Shown one piece after another: positions 63,583 to 64,000 of a DNA stretch of 64,000 nucleotides. Source of the DNA: Bacillus sp. Cs-700 (GTDB lineage Bacteria > Bacillota > Bacilli > Bacillales > Guptibacillaceae); contig NZ_CP041063.1 of NCBI RefSeq assembly GCF_011082085.1, positions 3,768,001-3,832,000 on the forward strand. The letters run 5' to 3'. Each line of letters begins with the position of its first letter. The stretch's first letter is position 1. The notes below the pieces were generated by a model, which was given only the letters and a program-made list of their open reading frames with translations, had not been told where the DNA came from and ran no database searches. The translations under genes and the position numbers were made by a program.

Positions 63583-63880
63583 AAAGAAAAAATTAAAATG
63601 ACACATCAAAGGGAGCACCAAATCACTATGATGATGGTGCTTTATTCTTATTTAACAGAATTCTAAATATGGATATGAACGAACTTTTTGTTCTTTCAAG
63701 AAGATGGGTTAAAAGAGGGACCGTTTAAGTGACAGTAGTGGTTCGTGATTGGGAAAGTATGGTAAAATGTAGTTGGTGTTTAATTAGTTTAAGGTCAGGT
63801 TTCTTGAAGACTTGAACTCGAGATAATAGCTGAAATGGAAACATTTTTCTTTTGATCGATAATTGGAAAGGAGTAGTAGC

Positions 63881-64000
63881 ATGGAAGTATTTTTGATTAG
63901 TTTCTTTTCGGCAGTGATCATATACATAACTGTTCATTCGATCATTAAGGCTTTAAATATAGCCTTAAATAGAAATGAGATATCAAAACGAAAGTATAGG
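63881..64000 (+). CDS. Partial small membrane protein, cut by the window end
   Basis: Forty codons from ATG 63881 without a stop. AAAGGAG precedes the ATG. One hydrophobic helix (about 3-22), then a basic stretch. The end of the gene lies outside the window. Confidence 0.5.
   Translation, partial: MEVFLISFFSAVIIYITVHSIIKALNIALNRNEISKRKYR

Noticed and set aside
1-64000. CRISPR arrays, insertion sequences, tRNA or rRNA genes
   Set aside because: No regularly spaced direct repeats, transposase, tRNA or rRNA signatures were seen by eye; this was not an exhaustive search.

Overview
The window is chromosomal DNA of a low-GC, endospore-forming Firmicute of the Bacillaceae. Support for this comes from strong GGAGG ribosome sites with frequent TTG/GTG starts, a CotA-type spore-coat laccase, a YheC/D-type coat protein, a GerAB-type germination permease, an Sda-like sporulation checkpoint peptide, an OpuC-type osmoprotectant transporter, YjzC and many small membrane proteins. 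I cannot fix the genus. A marine or alkaliphilic Bacillus relative such as Guptibacillus/Pseudalkalibacillus is a guess. I see no rRNA, tRNA, insertion sequence, prophage or CRISPR array.

Layout. 0-4.2 kb: an NAD salvage locus (NrtR-like Nudix regulator, pncA, pncB, nadD-like gene) ending in a wrecked nadE. Two matching TTAACA-N3-TGTTAA palindromes mark the probable operators. 4.2-17.6 kb: mostly single genes (DUF421 membrane protein, DJ-1/PfpI, two GNATs, a 2H phosphoesterase, aldo/keto reductase, Sda-like peptide beside a degenerate HD-GYP protein, LysM protein, GerAB permease, VOC protein, YceI, RND pump). 18.1-21.4 kb: a complete four-gene OpuC-like operon. 21.6-36 kb: accessory-looking genes including several acetyltransferases, a P-loop kinase, a CPBP protease, a truncated XRE regulator, a ykkC-family riboswitch driving a NUDIX hydrolase, an amidase, and an ECF42-type sigma factor with its DGPF/YciI partner. 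36.4-45.8 kb: an ABC-F ATPase behind a possible attenuator, an S9 peptidase, an EamA exporter, an SDR, a 3-methyladenine glycosylase, a P-domain surface protein and an L7/L12-like protein. 46-64 kb: CotA, a second 2H protein, a membrane esterase, a lone PD-(D/E)XK protein, a sodium/solute symporter, a divergent MurE-like ligase next to an iron-type alcohol dehydrogenase and a methylmalonate-semialdehyde-type dehydrogenase, a small-multidrug-export-family protein, a decayed second ykkC-like element, and a YheC/D coat protein. The window ends inside an unfinished ORF.

How the parts fit. NrtR, PncA, PncB and NadD form a nicotinamide-to-NaAD route whose last step (NadE) must come from another locus, because the local nadE has lost its middle and changes frame twice. 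The ykkC element at 28.18 kb sits before a NUDIX gene, the arrangement known for the nucleoside-diphosphate-sensing ykkC subtype. A clearly related copy at 61.44 kb has substitutions in the core motif and precedes an unrelated zinc-ribbon gene. The MurE-like ligase keeps the ATP site but has lost both motifs that contact diaminopimelate, so it probably joins something else. These three loci, with the interspersed GGTGACAGGCAC repeat and the solitary PD-(D/E)XK protein, are the items most worth a second look.
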